Assembly: GCA_903914955.1 (NCBI GenBank)
Contig: CAIWRB010000313.1
Coordinates: 1-32,443 of the forward strand
From: an uncultured Chloroflexota bacterium
GTDB lineage: Bacteria; Chloroflexota; Anaerolineae; Anaerolineales; Villigracilaceae
DNA: 32,443 nt
Reading direction: 5' to 3'
In this document: positions 21,284 through 30,800 of the stretch, piece after piece
Layout: each line of letters starts with the position of its first letter
Position numbering within the stretch: the stretch's first letter is position 1
Notes under the pieces: model-generated
Databases searched by the model: none
Told to the model about the DNA's origin: nothing
Seen by the model: the letters and a program-made list of their open reading frames with translations, nothing else
Position numbers and translations under genes: made by a program

Positions 21284-22057
21284 ATGAAACTAAAAAATAA
21301 AGTTGCGATCATCACTGGCGGAACAAGCGGAATTGGAAAAGCCACCGCGTTGTTATTTGCAGAAGAAGGCGCGAATCTCATCGTCACGGGCAGACGCTCA
21401 GGGCTGGGAAAAATCGTCGAAGCAGAATGCAGGCAAAAGGGAGTCGAATGCGTGTTTGTCGAAGCGGATCACACGAAGCTGGAAGATTGTCAAAGAGTCG
21501 TGGATTTCGCTCTTAAGGAGTTCAATCAGATTGATATTTTGTTTAACAACGCGGGCATCGTCACCAAAGGGACTGCGGATACAACAGCCGAAGATATCTG
21601 GCGCGATACGTTTGAGATAAACGTGACTGCGGTCTGGCACATGTGCAAGTTGGTGATTCCCCAAATGAAGAAGCAAGGCAAAGGTGTGATCGTGAACAAC
21701 GGCTCTGATTGGTCTGTGGTTGCGGGCAAGAATGCGTTCCCATATATCATGAGCAAGGGCGCGGTCGGCATGATGACAAAAGCCATGGCGATTGATTATG
21801 CGCGTGAGGGAATCCGCGTGAACGCGGTTTGCCCCGGTGATACGTTTGTGGAGCGATGGGTCGAGAAAGGATATTTCGAAGGCTCAGATCCGGTGACAGT
21901 TGAAGAAGCGATAAAGGAATCAAGCGAATATATTCCAATGGGCAGATTTGGAAAACCTGAAGAGATCGCCAATGCTGTTTTATTTTTAGCTTCAGATGAT
22001 TCAACTTTTGTGACGGGTCATTTACTTTTGGTGGATGGCGGCAATACCGCGCAATGA
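21284..22057 (+). CDS. Short-chain dehydrogenase/reductase (SDR), 3-oxoacyl-reductase-like
   Basis: A 257-residue classical SDR. TGGTSGIG (11-18) binds the NAD(P) cofactor, NNAG (88-91) is the structural motif, and the catalytic set is Ser141 or Ser144 with Tyr154 and Lys158 (YIMSK). It ends with the usual FVTGHLLLVDGG. ATG 21284 is preferred over ATG 21278, because GAGGAG lies at a proper distance only from the former; a much longer upstream frame merely runs antisense to mutS2. VTGRR after strand 2 hints at NADP. The substrate cannot be told; glucose/ribitol or 3-oxoacyl types are both possible. Confidence 0.9.
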   Translation: MKLKNKVAIITGGTSGIGKATALLFAEEGANLIVTGRRSGLGKIVEAECRQKGVECVFVEADHTKLEDCQRVVDFALKEFNQIDILFNNAGIVTKGTADTTAEDIWRDTFEINVTAVWHMCKLVIPQMKKQGKGVIVNNGSDWSVVAGKNAFPYIMSKGAVGMMTKAMAIDYAREGIRVNAVCPGDTFVERWVEKGYFEGSDPVTVEEAIKESSEYIPMGRFGKPEEIANAVLFLASDDSTFVTGHLLLVDGGNTAQ

Positions 22058-22097
22058 ATTGCGGTTTTATAGTTATAAAAATGAAAGAGAGCGCATT

Positions 22098-23318
22098 GTG
22101 GTAGACACAACCCAACTTACAGATATAAAGCGTAAACGGAAATTCTTGTTCGCAGAAATTCTCGCCTTTTTACTGATCAGCGTACAGCTTGCGTTGTATG
22201 TTTTTATGTGGCTTCATCTGCTTAGAGATCCATCAATTAAAGGTATGGATTTTATTAGTTTTTACACTGCAGGAAGGATTGCGCGTCAAAGTAATTATCA
22301 TCTGTTATTTGATCTCGATACTCAACGTACAGTTCAAACTTCAATTCTTACTACGGATATTTTTGCAGGCGGGGTGAATCTCTCCCAGCATCCTCCTTAT
22401 ATTGCTCCCTTGCTATCTTTGCTCGCAATTGATGATTTCGTTCATTCCTATATTTTATGGACACTTGTACGTCTGGTTGTCATGGTAGCCTGTGGTGAAT
22501 TAATACGTCATTTTCTAATCCACTCAGGCTGGGATTCGTTCTCTGCACTATTAGGGACGCTTGGCTCTCTTTGCTTCTTTCCATTCTTTCTAGGATTATT
22601 AGGCGGACAGGATACAGCCTTTATTATGCTTGGTTTGCTACTTTGGATGTTCGGTATGTTGGAAGTAAATGAAATTCGTGCGGGGTTTGGTCTTGCACTC
22701 GCGAGTCTGTCTCCATTGGTGGCCGGTGCATTAGGCCTTCCTTTATTGGCAACGGGTAGAAAAGCCAGTATATGGTTTATTCTAGCAATGCTCTTGTTAG
22801 TTTTGTACAGTCTGTCTTTAATAGGTTTTCAGGGGGGCAAAGACTTTATAGGTTTACTGCATCTCAGTTCACAAGGTGAAGGCCTTGGACTTAATCAGCC
22901 TGCCATGTATAACCTGCTTGGGTTCCTCTTGCGGAATTTTCCCGATTTGAGTAAGCAGGTTTCAAGACTGATCTCTTGGGGAGCATTTATCACTTCTATT
23001 ACTTTTATTATATTTTGGTGGAACAAGCGGAAAAATTTGCGAGTAGAACACCTTGGCATCGCGGTTGTTCTGAATATATTTACTTTGCCACACTTGCACG
23101 CTCATGGTTTGAGCTACCTGCTCCTACCGCTCTTGGGTATGGTCACGATATTATATAAACGCGGTTTCAAAACATCCGCCCTGATCCTGATTCCAGTCAT
23201 ATCGACGATACTATTGTTTTCTGCTTTTATGATATCAAGCATAAATTACGCATTATATTATCTACTGATGTCTGTATTATTCGGAGGGTTATGGATTAGT
23301 TTGAGAAATTCGTGTTAA
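22098..23318 (+). CDS. GT87/DUF2029-like membrane glycosyltransferase
   Basis: A protein of about 406 residues with ten or so membrane helices. MDFISFYTAGR after the first helix, then HPPYIAPLLSLLAI, W in the next helix, and GGQDTAF are the layout of polyprenol-phosphate-mannose-dependent transferases of family GT87 (DUF2029), where the first loop Asp is catalytic. The start is uncertain: GTG 22098 has a purine-rich GAAAGAGAG upstream, while an ATG at 22035 would overlap the SDR gene by 23 bp. It follows the SDR gene on the same strand. Probably transfers a sugar to an extracellular acceptor; its base composition is more AT-rich than its neighbours, which may suggest later arrival. Confidence 0.72.
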   Translation: MVDTTQLTDIKRKRKFLFAEILAFLLISVQLALYVFMWLHLLRDPSIKGMDFISFYTAGRIARQSNYHLLFDLDTQRTVQTSILTTDIFAGGVNLSQHPPYIAPLLSLLAIDDFVHSYILWTLVRLVVMVACGELIRHFLIHSGWDSFSALLGTLGSLCFFPFFLGLLGGQDTAFIMLGLLLWMFGMLEVNEIRAGFGLALASLSPLVAGALGLPLLATGRKASIWFILAMLLLVLYSLSLIGFQGGKDFIGLLHLSSQGEGLGLNQPAMYNLLGFLLRNFPDLSKQVSRLISWGAFITSITFIIFWWNKRKNLRVEHLGIAVVLNIFTLPHLHAHGLSYLLLPLLGMVTILYKRGFKTSALILIPVISTILLFSAFMISSINYALYYLLMSVLFGGLWISLRNSC

Positions 23319-23391
23319 TAATAAATACGGTTTGATACCGCTTTATAGTATGTTTATCGTCTAAATTTCCACTAAGGAAAAGGAGAACGAC

Positions 23392-24048
23392 ATGATCGTT
23401 GCATCAGATCTAATGGGAACATTGACCACCGGCTCGCCATTCATTGGTTTGGTGGATTGGGTGAAACACAACCAGAGCAAAGTCCGCGCGAACCTTTATA
23501 TGACAGCCATTACGCCTTCTTTTTTGCTTGCAAAATACGGGGCGATTGACTGGCAGACTTGGGGGCAAAAATTAATGGTGGACAGCCTGGCATATATCAA
23601 GGATGCAGATCCTGAAAAACTAGCGCACGCTTCAGAATGGGTTGTAGAACATAATTTATGGAAGAAACGCCGCGAGGATGTAGTAGCGCGACTTGTCAAG
23701 CACCGGGAAGAAGGCGCGAAGGTTTATATTGCCAGCAGTGTCATCGAGCCGTTCATTGAACCATTTGCAAAAAGGATCGGCGCACAGGTGATCGGCACTC
23801 CGACAGAGATTGTCAACGGGCGCGTCAAATTGGTCGGCGGGTTAATGGCAAATGAAAGAAAGATCGAGCAGGTTTTAAGTCGCCTGGGCGTGGATCGCGT
23901 GGATGTGGCTTACGGCGACACGATCTTGGATGTCCCTTTGCTTGAACATGCCGATCATCCCGTGGCGGTCTATCCCGATGCAAAGTTGAAAATTTATGCA
24001 CAAAACAAAGGTTGGGAGATTCTTGGTGATACGCCGAAGATCGGATAA
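23392..24048 (+). CDS. HAD-superfamily phosphatase-like protein (PSP-like)
   Basis: A 218-residue HAD protein with a clear ribosome site (GGAGA) before ATG 23392. Motif I is SDLMGTLT: the nucleophile Asp6 is present, but the second Asp of DxD is Met8. Motif II is VYIASSVIE (Ser), motif III Lys lies in NERKIEQVL, and motif IV is YGDTILDVPLL. The helical cap and the GD...D end resemble phosphoserine phosphatase-like IB members. Without the acid/base Asp it may be slow or have another role, as in HAD members lacking that residue. It converges with ppc at a shared hairpin. Confidence 0.78.
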   Translation: MIVASDLMGTLTTGSPFIGLVDWVKHNQSKVRANLYMTAITPSFLLAKYGAIDWQTWGQKLMVDSLAYIKDADPEKLAHASEWVVEHNLWKKRREDVVARLVKHREEGAKVYIASSVIEPFIEPFAKRIGAQVIGTPTEIVNGRVKLVGGLMANERKIEQVLSRLGVDRVDVAYGDTILDVPLLEHADHPVAVYPDAKLKIYAQNKGWEILGDTPKIG

Positions 24049-24056
24049 AAAATAAA

Positions 24057-24131
24057 AAGGTGATCAGGTGATTAGTAAAAAGGTCTCGAAGGAAAATTTC
24101 TTCAAGACCTTTTCTTTTTACTTATCACCTT
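24057..24131. terminator. Long bidirectional hairpin between the HAD gene and ppc
   Basis: AAGGTGAT (24057-24064) pairs with ATCACCTT (24124-24131), and further in AGTAAAAAGGTCT pairs with AGACCTTTTCTTTTTACT with a bulge. Inner GAAG/CTTC pairs continue the stem. It lies between two convergent genes and probably ends both. Confidence 0.75.
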
Positions 24132-24135
24132 ACTT

Positions 24136-26838
24136 TTACCCCGTATTTCTCAACCCCGAAGCAATTCCATTAATGGTGATCGCCATCACTTCATGCAACG
24201 ACTCTGCTTCAGAGCCGTCTTGATCGGATAACGCGCGCAGGCGGCGGAGTGTTTCCACCTGAATGTAATTCAATGGATCAACATAGGGATTGCGAAGTTG
24301 GACAGCTTGGCGGGTGGCAGGTTCAAGCTCCAGCAGAGTCAAATGCCCACTGATGGAAAGAACAGCTTCACGCGTCCGTTCATATTCGCCGCGGATCGAG
24401 GAGAAAATTTCATTCGCAAGTTTCCTGTCTGGAACCAGATCCACATATAGGGCCGAGATATCCATATCCGCTTTGAGCAGGGACATTTCTGTGTTGGTGA
24501 GCAGTGTTTTGAAGAACGGCCAACTCGCGTACATTTCACGCAATAACCCTTGATCTGAAATGGCGGCGAGACCAGACCCGAGGCTGTACCAACCCGGTAA
24601 ATTGAAACGGCTTTGCATCCACGAGAAAACCCACGGGATGGCGCGAATTTGATTGACCGCACCGGTTTGCGAACGCGCCGACGGGCGCGAGCCGATCTGC
24701 AAATGTTTGATCTGATCCAACGGCGTGGCCGATTGCCAGAATTCAATGAAGCCCGGCGTTTCATAAACCAGCGCGCGATAGGCACGTTGGGCAACCGCAG
24801 ACATTTGAGTCATTGCGGCGCGCCACTCTTTAGAAACCGGCTGATGCAAAAGCGGCGCCGAAGCCAGGATAACCGCACTGGCGATCTGTTCAAGGTGACG
24901 ATGAGCCAGCCCAGGATTGGAATAACGCAAGGCGATGATCTCACCCTGCTCGGTCAGACGAAAACGCCCATTGATACTGCCAGCCGGCTGGGCGCGGATG
25001 GCGCTGTTGGCAGGTCCGCCGCCGCGCGCGATGGTTCCCCCACGGCCATGGAAAATAGTTAGCTTGAGATTATGTTTTTGCGCAACACGAGTGATCTCCT
25101 CTTGCGCTTCATACAATGACCAGTTCGCCATCAGATAGCCACCGTCTTTGTTGCTGTCGGAGTAGCCGATCATCACCATTTGTTCATTATTGTGTAATGT
25201 GAGATGCTCGCGATAGATCTCCGACGTGAAGAGCGACTCAAGAATTCGCGGCGCATCTTTCAGGTCAGGGACGGATTCGAAGAGCGGCGTGATCTGCGGG
25301 ATGGTTTTGCATCCAGCCCATTTCGCCAAAATCAACACAGTCAATACGTCGGATGCGGCGTGCGTCATCGAGATAATGATGGGGCCGAGAAGTTCGCTTC
25401 CATAAACTTCGTACGTACGCCCGATGAGTTGGAACAGTGACCAGGTCTCGGCAGTGGTGGCTGTTACGCCCGGATGATTGGAAAGTTGTGGAGTTGGTTC
25501 CTTCAACAAACGCGCGAGCAAGTCAGCTCTAGAATCGGGCGGTAGATTCTCAAAATCAGATTCGATATTCAACGCACGCAGGATCTCACTTAATGCGGCA
25601 TTGAAGCTGCTTGAGTCTTCTCTGATATCCAATCGGGCGGCTTGCAGGCCAAAGATCTTTAACTTACGGCGGACATCCTGTAGGTCATCCAACGCGAGTC
25701 TTTCTGGTATGGCAGACGCAATGATCTCCAGAGGCTGCGCGAGATCATCCAGCTGCAAGCGGGCCCGATGTGAATAGCGCTGTAATAAATGTGACTTCAT
25801 ATCTTCACGCGAGGCTTCAGCCAGATCAGATGCAAGCAAAGACAGCACAAGCCGATACGGCTCTGTGACATAGCGTTCTTCAATGTACGCGATGTGCGGC
25901 GGGAACGGCCTGCGCTTTTCGATCCAATCCATTAAAATTTTCGGCGGCGGGATGCGGTTGGAACTCACGCTCAATTGGCGCGCCAGTTCCTGAAAACTCT
26001 TACGGTGATTCTCAACGGCCAGGCCGCGATGGAGACGCAAAGTTTCCGCGGTCACTTCCGAAGTGACGTTGGGATTACCGTCGCGGTCACCGCCGATCCA
26101 CGAGGCAAGTTTGAACCACCCATCGGGCGCATGCAGACCGGGGTAACAACGATCAAGAGCTTTTTCCAAATCATCATAAATTACGGGAATGGTATTCCAG
26201 AAAAACGAGTCGACGAAATACAATCCTGTTTTCACTTCATCGGCAACGGATAATTTCGCGGCGCGGGAGCGGTCTGTCAGCCACAGGACGGAAATCTCAT
26301 TGCGTAAAGATTGGATTGCATCTTCCTGTTCGCGCAAAGAGAGCGTGCCTGAGTCTATCTGTGTGATGATTTCCGTGATGCGCTCCATTTTGGAAAGAAC
26401 AGTTCGACGGCGTGCTTCGGTCGGATGGGCGGTCAGAACCAACTCAATGGATAAATTCCCGAGCAGGTCTTCCATTTGCTCACGGCTGATGCCGCGCTCT
26501 TTGAGAGTTGCGATGGCATTGCCAATGGATTCGGAAATAGACTCGGGATATTCTTCATCTTCATGACGGCGCAGTATTTGAACGCGCTGATTCTCCTCGG
26601 CGCGATTGACCAGATCAAAGTAAGCGGTGAATGACGCAGCCACCGCCCGCGCCTCCTCGGTTTTCAGTGATGAAACTTCCCTTTGCAGATTCGCCGCTGA
26701 AAGCAGGTCACCGCTGCGACGTGATTTTGCCAGCGCGCGAATGCGTTCCTCGATCTCAAAGATCAGCGGCGATTCGAGTTCCGAGATGACCTGTCCCAGC
26801 AGACCGCCGAGCAGGTGAATGGTTTGCGAAATATCCAT
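24136..26838 (-). CDS. ppc: Phosphoenolpyruvate carboxylase
   Basis: A 900-residue enzyme that adds bicarbonate to phosphoenolpyruvate to give oxaloacetate, refilling the TCA cycle. Catalytic landmarks: LTAHPTEARRRTV with His138, GYSDSNKDGGYLMANW, and FHGRGGTIARGGGP. The C-terminus ends in RNTG, like the conserved QNTG end of the family. Full length compared with the usual 880-940. It stands alone, divergent from the C39/SH3 gene. No allosteric extension is visible. Confidence 0.97.
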   Translation of the reverse strand: MDISQTIHLLGGLLGQVISELESPLIFEIEERIRALAKSRRSGDLLSAANLQREVSSLKTEEARAVAASFTAYFDLVNRAEENQRVQILRRHEDEEYPESISESIGNAIATLKERGISREQMEDLLGNLSIELVLTAHPTEARRRTVLSKMERITEIITQIDSGTLSLREQEDAIQSLRNEISVLWLTDRSRAAKLSVADEVKTGLYFVDSFFWNTIPVIYDDLEKALDRCYPGLHAPDGWFKLASWIGGDRDGNPNVTSEVTAETLRLHRGLAVENHRKSFQELARQLSVSSNRIPPPKILMDWIEKRRPFPPHIAYIEERYVTEPYRLVLSLLASDLAEASREDMKSHLLQRYSHRARLQLDDLAQPLEIIASAIPERLALDDLQDVRRKLKIFGLQAARLDIREDSSSFNAALSEILRALNIESDFENLPPDSRADLLARLLKEPTPQLSNHPGVTATTAETWSLFQLIGRTYEVYGSELLGPIIISMTHAASDVLTVLILAKWAGCKTIPQITPLFESVPDLKDAPRILESLFTSEIYREHLTLHNNEQMVMIGYSDSNKDGGYLMANWSLYEAQEEITRVAQKHNLKLTIFHGRGGTIARGGGPANSAIRAQPAGSINGRFRLTEQGEIIALRYSNPGLAHRHLEQIASAVILASAPLLHQPVSKEWRAAMTQMSAVAQRAYRALVYETPGFIEFWQSATPLDQIKHLQIGSRPSARSQTGAVNQIRAIPWVFSWMQSRFNLPGWYSLGSGLAAISDQGLLREMYASWPFFKTLLTNTEMSLLKADMDISALYVDLVPDRKLANEIFSSIRGEYERTREAVLSISGHLTLLELEPATRQAVQLRNPYVDPLNYIQVETLRRLRALSDQDGSEAESLHEVMAITINGIASGLRNTG

Positions 26839-26890
26839 AAGATTTAATGAAGTATATCAAATCGAAAGATACTATATTAGCTCGCAAGTG

Positions 26891-26929
26891 TATAATCAAA
26901 TTATGCGCCTAATTTATTAATAGGAGAAA
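26891..26929 (+). promoter_or_regulatory. -10 box and ribosome site of the C39/SH3 gene
   Basis: TATAAT at 26891-26896 and AGGAGA at about 26922-26927 precede the GTG start at 26937. No good -35 is seen. Confidence 0.5.
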
Positions 26930-26936
26930 ATAACCC

Positions 26937-28094
26937 GTGACCTTCCAACTCGTTTACTACTCACAGCAAGACCCGAAATGGAAACAGGAAATCCTCGGAT
27001 TTGGCGACCCGGGTGACACCATTGGATATGTCGGCTGCGCGCTAACAAGCACGGCCATGTTGATCAGCGGACATGGGCTTATAGAAACACCCAAGAGCCT
27101 GAATGAAAAAATGAAGAACGTGAACGGTTTTGCAAGCGCCGGAATTCGCTGGGGCGCAGTCAGCCAAATTTATCCACAAGTCAATATTAAAAGCAATATC
27201 TCCTGCCAAAATACGGACGCGCCGCTCGGCATCATTGACGCATCCATCGCAGCGGGCCAGCCTGTCATCGTGATGGTCGATAGCACTCCCGCAGCAGGCC
27301 TTTCCACGCATTGGGTCGTCCTGTACGCAAAGGAAGGCAATGACTATCTCATGCTCGACCCGTGGCCCTATCAAACCGACATCGCCAAAAAAACCTATCT
27401 CATGCCGCGCTATAGTCAGGGCAATACGCTCAAGCGCTCCATTATGCATGTCATCATATACGAATGTTTTGGAGCAAGCGGAGGGATCGTTCAACCGGGA
27501 TCATCCACAACGACAACTGCTCCTATTACACAGTCAACAAGCAGTTCCTCCGCCCGTGTCAAAGCGGAAGTGGCCGCAGGCTTGAATATCCGCTCAAGTG
27601 TTGACACATCCAGCATGAGCAATATTGTTGTCACTGCACCTGCGGGTTCAATCTTGACGCTCGTGGAAGTCGATGGCGCTTCAAAAATTGGTGCAGTCAA
27701 TCAATGGGTGCGTGTGCGTGATGACAAAGGTCACGAAGGCTTTGCCGCCGCTTGGTATCTAGAACAAGCTCAAGCATCAGCGCCTGCACCGGTAACGGCA
27801 CCAACTCCAAGTCAAGTAACAGAAGCGCCCTCGCCTTCCACCCCGGCCGCATCCACTCCTGTACCCGAAACGCCAAAATTGACCGTCACTGTTAAAACTG
27901 CCGGCGCAAAGATTTATAAAACGGCATCGACAGCAAGTGTAGTTCTATCTACCGAGAAACGAGGCGCACGTCTTTCCGTGACAGAAAAGGCAGATACAGC
28001 TGCAGCAAAAATTGGCAAGGCCGGCACTTGGCTGAACGTGAAAAGCACGAACGGCAAACGCGGCTTTGTGGATGGTGGATCGGTGAAATCGTAA
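26937..28094 (+). CDS. C39-like cysteine peptidase with two SH3-type repeats
   Basis: A 385-residue protein starting with GTG, supported by AGGAGA. The N-terminal 190 residues are a peptidase C39_2-like domain: GYVGCALTSTAML holds the catalytic Cys, STHWVVLYAK the His, and MLDPW the Asp. Then come a Ser/Thr linker, a first bacterial SH3 domain (about 205-280; GLNIRSSVD ... GFAAAWYLE), a Pro/Ala/Thr linker and a second SH3-like domain to the end (GFVDGGSVKS). SH3 domains of this kind bind cell-wall peptides, yet no signal peptide is visible: the N-terminus goes straight into the catalytic fold. It may be exported by another route or released on lysis. Divergent from ppc. Confidence 0.8.
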   Translation: MTFQLVYYSQQDPKWKQEILGFGDPGDTIGYVGCALTSTAMLISGHGLIETPKSLNEKMKNVNGFASAGIRWGAVSQIYPQVNIKSNISCQNTDAPLGIIDASIAAGQPVIVMVDSTPAAGLSTHWVVLYAKEGNDYLMLDPWPYQTDIAKKTYLMPRYSQGNTLKRSIMHVIIYECFGASGGIVQPGSSTTTTAPITQSTSSSSARVKAEVAAGLNIRSSVDTSSMSNIVVTAPAGSILTLVEVDGASKIGAVNQWVRVRDDKGHEGFAAAWYLEQAQASAPAPVTAPTPSQVTEAPSPSTPAASTPVPETPKLTVTVKTAGAKIYKTASTASVVLSTEKRGARLSVTEKADTAAAKIGKAGTWLNVKSTNGKRGFVDGGSVKS

Positions 28095-28149
28095 TGAAGT
28101 TCAGCACCCGAGCAATCAATTTGATAAGCCCAACCAAGCGAAAACAGAC

Positions 28150-29733
28150 TTGAAAACAAACACTGAAAGATTAAATATTTTGATCATGGGCTTTGGGCTG
28201 TTACTTGGCGCATATGCGCGTTTTTTACCAACGATGATGGTCGGCTTTCCTGTTTCTGATGGCGGATTGTTTTACGAAATGGTAAAAGCGCTGCAATCCA
28301 ATCACTATGTTTTGCCAGCATTCGTGGAATACAACGGTATTTCAATTCCCTTTGCCTACCCGCCCTTGGGATTTTATATCGCCGGTCTGACCTCTGACAT
28401 TTTTCATGTATCACTGCTGGAAGTATTCCGCTGGATGCCTGCCGCGGGAAGTGTTATCTTTTCCATCGTTTTTTTTCCCATGGCGGCATCCATCTTAAGA
28501 TCAACTTTGAAAGGCAGCCTTGCAACAGTTTTTTTCGCTCTCATGCCGCGTTCCATATCGTTTTACATCATGGGCGGAGGCATCACGCGTGTACTGGGGA
28601 CTTTTTTCCTGCTGCTTAGTTTGTTTAGCGCGCATAAATTATTTACGACTCGCTCAAAAAAATATATTTGGCTCACGATCTTGTTTGGAAGCGGAGTCGT
28701 TTTAAGTCATCCCGAGGCGGCGCTGCATACTGTATTCCTGTGCATGATTCTTTGGATATTCTTTGGAAGATCGAAGGATGGAATAAAAAATGCGTTGCTG
28801 GCTGCTGCAGGGGTGATCGTATTGACAGCGCCTTTTTTCTTCGTTGTGATCTCCCGCCATGGATTACAGCCATATATCAGCGCGGCACAGACAGGTTTCC
28901 AATCATCGCTGGCATGGCTGGCCATTATCACGGGCTCCTTCTCCGATGAAAAATTTGTAACATTGATCTCGGCATTGGCTTTGCTGGGACTTGTCATATC
29001 ACTTGTAAGACGGGATTTTTTATTGGTCACGCTGCTATTCGTTCCAGCGTTTGTAGACCCCCGCAGCGCGGCTACGATATCACTCATTTCCTGGGTGATG
29101 CTGGCTTCAATTGGCTTTGTCGATATTATTGTCCCGGGTCTATATGCTTTACAAAACAAATTACAGATCATTCAAGATATTGAAATTAATTGGTCGGACT
29201 ATTTCATCAAGACTCCCGCAATAAAATTTGCGCTGACGGGTCTGATCTTTTATGCTTTTTTCGGTACGGTGCTTTCAGATCAGGTATATCCCAAAGTAAG
29301 TCTCACGCCATCCGACCGCGGCGCAATGGAGTGGGTTTCGAATAACATTCCCCCCCAGAGTTACTTTATTATTCTAACTGGTGAAACAGAAACTTTCGCA
29401 GATGCTGTCTCAGAGTGGTTCCCCGTTCTCGCAAACAGCGCAAGTCTTGCTACGGTTCAGGGTTATGAATGGCTTCCTGACAAAGTCTTTCAAACAAAAA
29501 TGGATGAGTATTATGCGCTTCAACCGTGCATGAACAAAACATACCAGTGCGTTGAACATTGGGCGATGAAAACGAAGAATCAATTTGATTATCTTTTAAT
29601 TTCTCAAGATGGCCTGTCGAAAAATAAAAATACGGCCTTGCAAAACCCCCTCTTAACCTCGCTTCTGGAAACTGCCTCCTATCAAATGATTTATCAGGAA
29701 GCAGATGTTGCAATTTTCAAAGTTGAACCCTAA
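28150..29733 (+). CDS. Polytopic membrane protein, GT-C glycosyltransferase-like
   Basis: A protein of up to 527 residues with about eleven membrane helices, then a soluble C-terminal part (about 375-527). The first outer loop has GFPVSDGGLFYEM, an Asp-rich position typical of GT-C transferases, followed by IPFAYPPLGFYIAGL. The soluble part includes RGAMEWVSNNIPPQS, often seen in such lipid-linked sugar transferases. The start is uncertain: TTG 28150 lacks a ribosome site, and ATG 28186 is the first ATG. It meets the GT4 gene tail to tail with stop codons overlapping by four bases. Likely role is glycosylation at the cell envelope; the exact reaction is unknown. Confidence 0.7.
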   Translation: MKTNTERLNILIMGFGLLLGAYARFLPTMMVGFPVSDGGLFYEMVKALQSNHYVLPAFVEYNGISIPFAYPPLGFYIAGLTSDIFHVSLLEVFRWMPAAGSVIFSIVFFPMAASILRSTLKGSLATVFFALMPRSISFYIMGGGITRVLGTFFLLLSLFSAHKLFTTRSKKYIWLTILFGSGVVLSHPEAALHTVFLCMILWIFFGRSKDGIKNALLAAAGVIVLTAPFFFVVISRHGLQPYISAAQTGFQSSLAWLAIITGSFSDEKFVTLISALALLGLVISLVRRDFLLVTLLFVPAFVDPRSAATISLISWVMLASIGFVDIIVPGLYALQNKLQIIQDIEINWSDYFIKTPAIKFALTGLIFYAFFGTVLSDQVYPKVSLTPSDRGAMEWVSNNIPPQSYFIILTGETETFADAVSEWFPVLANSASLATVQGYEWLPDKVFQTKMDEYYALQPCMNKTYQCVEHWAMKTKNQFDYLLISQDGLSKNKNTALQNPLLTSLLETASYQMIYQEADVAIFKVEP

Positions 29734-30800
29734 CCCGCATTCAACGCTTTCACGAACACGTCCACCATTTTTTGGATATTGATCTCTTCCGAAACAATTC
29801 GAAAAGACTCCATTCCCATCTTTCGTAAACGAGCCATATCCGATAGTGCGTTTTTCATTGTGGATACAAGCACGCCATAATCATCAGCGTTGATCTGCCA
29901 GCCATTTCCCTCGCGGACCAGGTCATCCTGCGTACCATCACCTTTTGCCACAATGACTGGAAGTCCATAGCTCATTGCTTCCTGGACGGCAAGTCCCCCG
30001 GTTCCAGGCAGGACAAATAAATCTGCTTCTGCGAAATAGGGTTTTACCTCAGCCCCATGTTTTTCCCCAATAAAATTTGCGGCGGGATACACATCTTTGG
30101 CAAGCAACTCTAACGCCGCGCGCTCAGGTCCATCCCCGACGATGACCAGGCGCGGTTTTGATTCCATTTCAGCGCAGGCGCGCAATAATGAATCGATCCG
30201 CTTTCGAGCTTGCAATCTTCCGACGAACAAGATGGTTGGTGGAAGGTTGAAAGTGGAAGGTCGGGGATCTAAGGTCGGCGCGGGCGAAACTGAGTTATGC
30301 GCCACAAATATTTTTTCGCGTGGAAAACCGAGGCCAGCATACTCCTGCGCGCCGCGTTGACTGTACGCGATCAGTGTATCGAATTGACTTAGGAAGGAAG
30401 ACCAGCCCTGCTTTCGCAATCCATTCACACGCGGCACACCCAATCCCCAGCCGACGGTTTTTCGTCCGCGCGTGTGCATCCACTTGACTGCAGAGGATGT
30501 GGAAATATTGCGCGGATTCGCTTCCACGATCAACGAGTCAGGATTCCATTCTTCGAGCCAGTTGATCAATCCCTTTTGATGGCAAAGATAAAATGCGCCG
30601 CCAAATAAATGGAGATTATCCGCTTGTCTCAATTCTGCAATTTGCGTTTTTCCACTGGAGATCATTTCAATGGGACGGGGTAAACCAGCAAATAAACTCA
30701 TGCCATTTTCACAAGACCCTGCCAACAGGTCAAAGAAAGGAACACGATAACCTGGAAGCACTCGCTGCTGTAAAGCAAGTCGACCTGAATAGCGGCTCAT
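29730..30800 (-). CDS. GT4-family glycosyltransferase
   Basis: About 356 residues. ATG 30800 is preferred, as it overlaps the upstream stop as ATGA and has GGCGGA before it; ATG 30806 is also possible. The GT-B fold is visible: an N-terminal acceptor domain, then PPTILFVGRLQARKRIDSLL at the start of the donor domain, VIVGDGPERAAL, and the donor site PGTGGLAVQEAMSYGLPVI with the E-x7-E-like region. A heptad tract (30236-30277) adds an extra loop (TLDPRPSTFNLPP) between NSV and the first strand of the donor domain. It is coupled to the polytopic membrane gene upstream, suggesting joint work in glycan or glycolipid assembly. Confidence 0.88.
   Translation of the reverse strand: MSRYSGRLALQQRVLPGYRVPFFDLLAGSCENGMSLFAGLPRPIEMISSGKTQIAELRQADNLHLFGGAFYLCHQKGLINWLEEWNPDSLIVEANPRNISTSSAVKWMHTRGRKTVGWGLGVPRVNGLRKQGWSSFLSQFDTLIAYSQRGAQEYAGLGFPREKIFVAHNSVSPAPTLDPRPSTFNLPPTILFVGRLQARKRIDSLLRACAEMESKPRLVIVGDGPERAALELLAKDVYPAANFIGEKHGAEVKPYFAEADLFVLPGTGGLAVQEAMSYGLPVIVAKGDGTQDDLVREGNGWQINADDYGVLVSTMKNALSDMARLRKMGMESFRIVSEEINIQKMVDVFVKALNAG
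30236..30277 (-). repeat. Heptad repeat tract inserted in the GT4 gene
   Basis: Read in sevens from 30236: TTGGTGG, AAGGTTG, AAAGTGG, AAGGTCG, GGGATCT, AAGGTCG. The run GGTCGGGGATC is shared exactly with the biotin carboxylase tract. It encodes RPSTFNLPP in frame. Confidence 0.8.
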
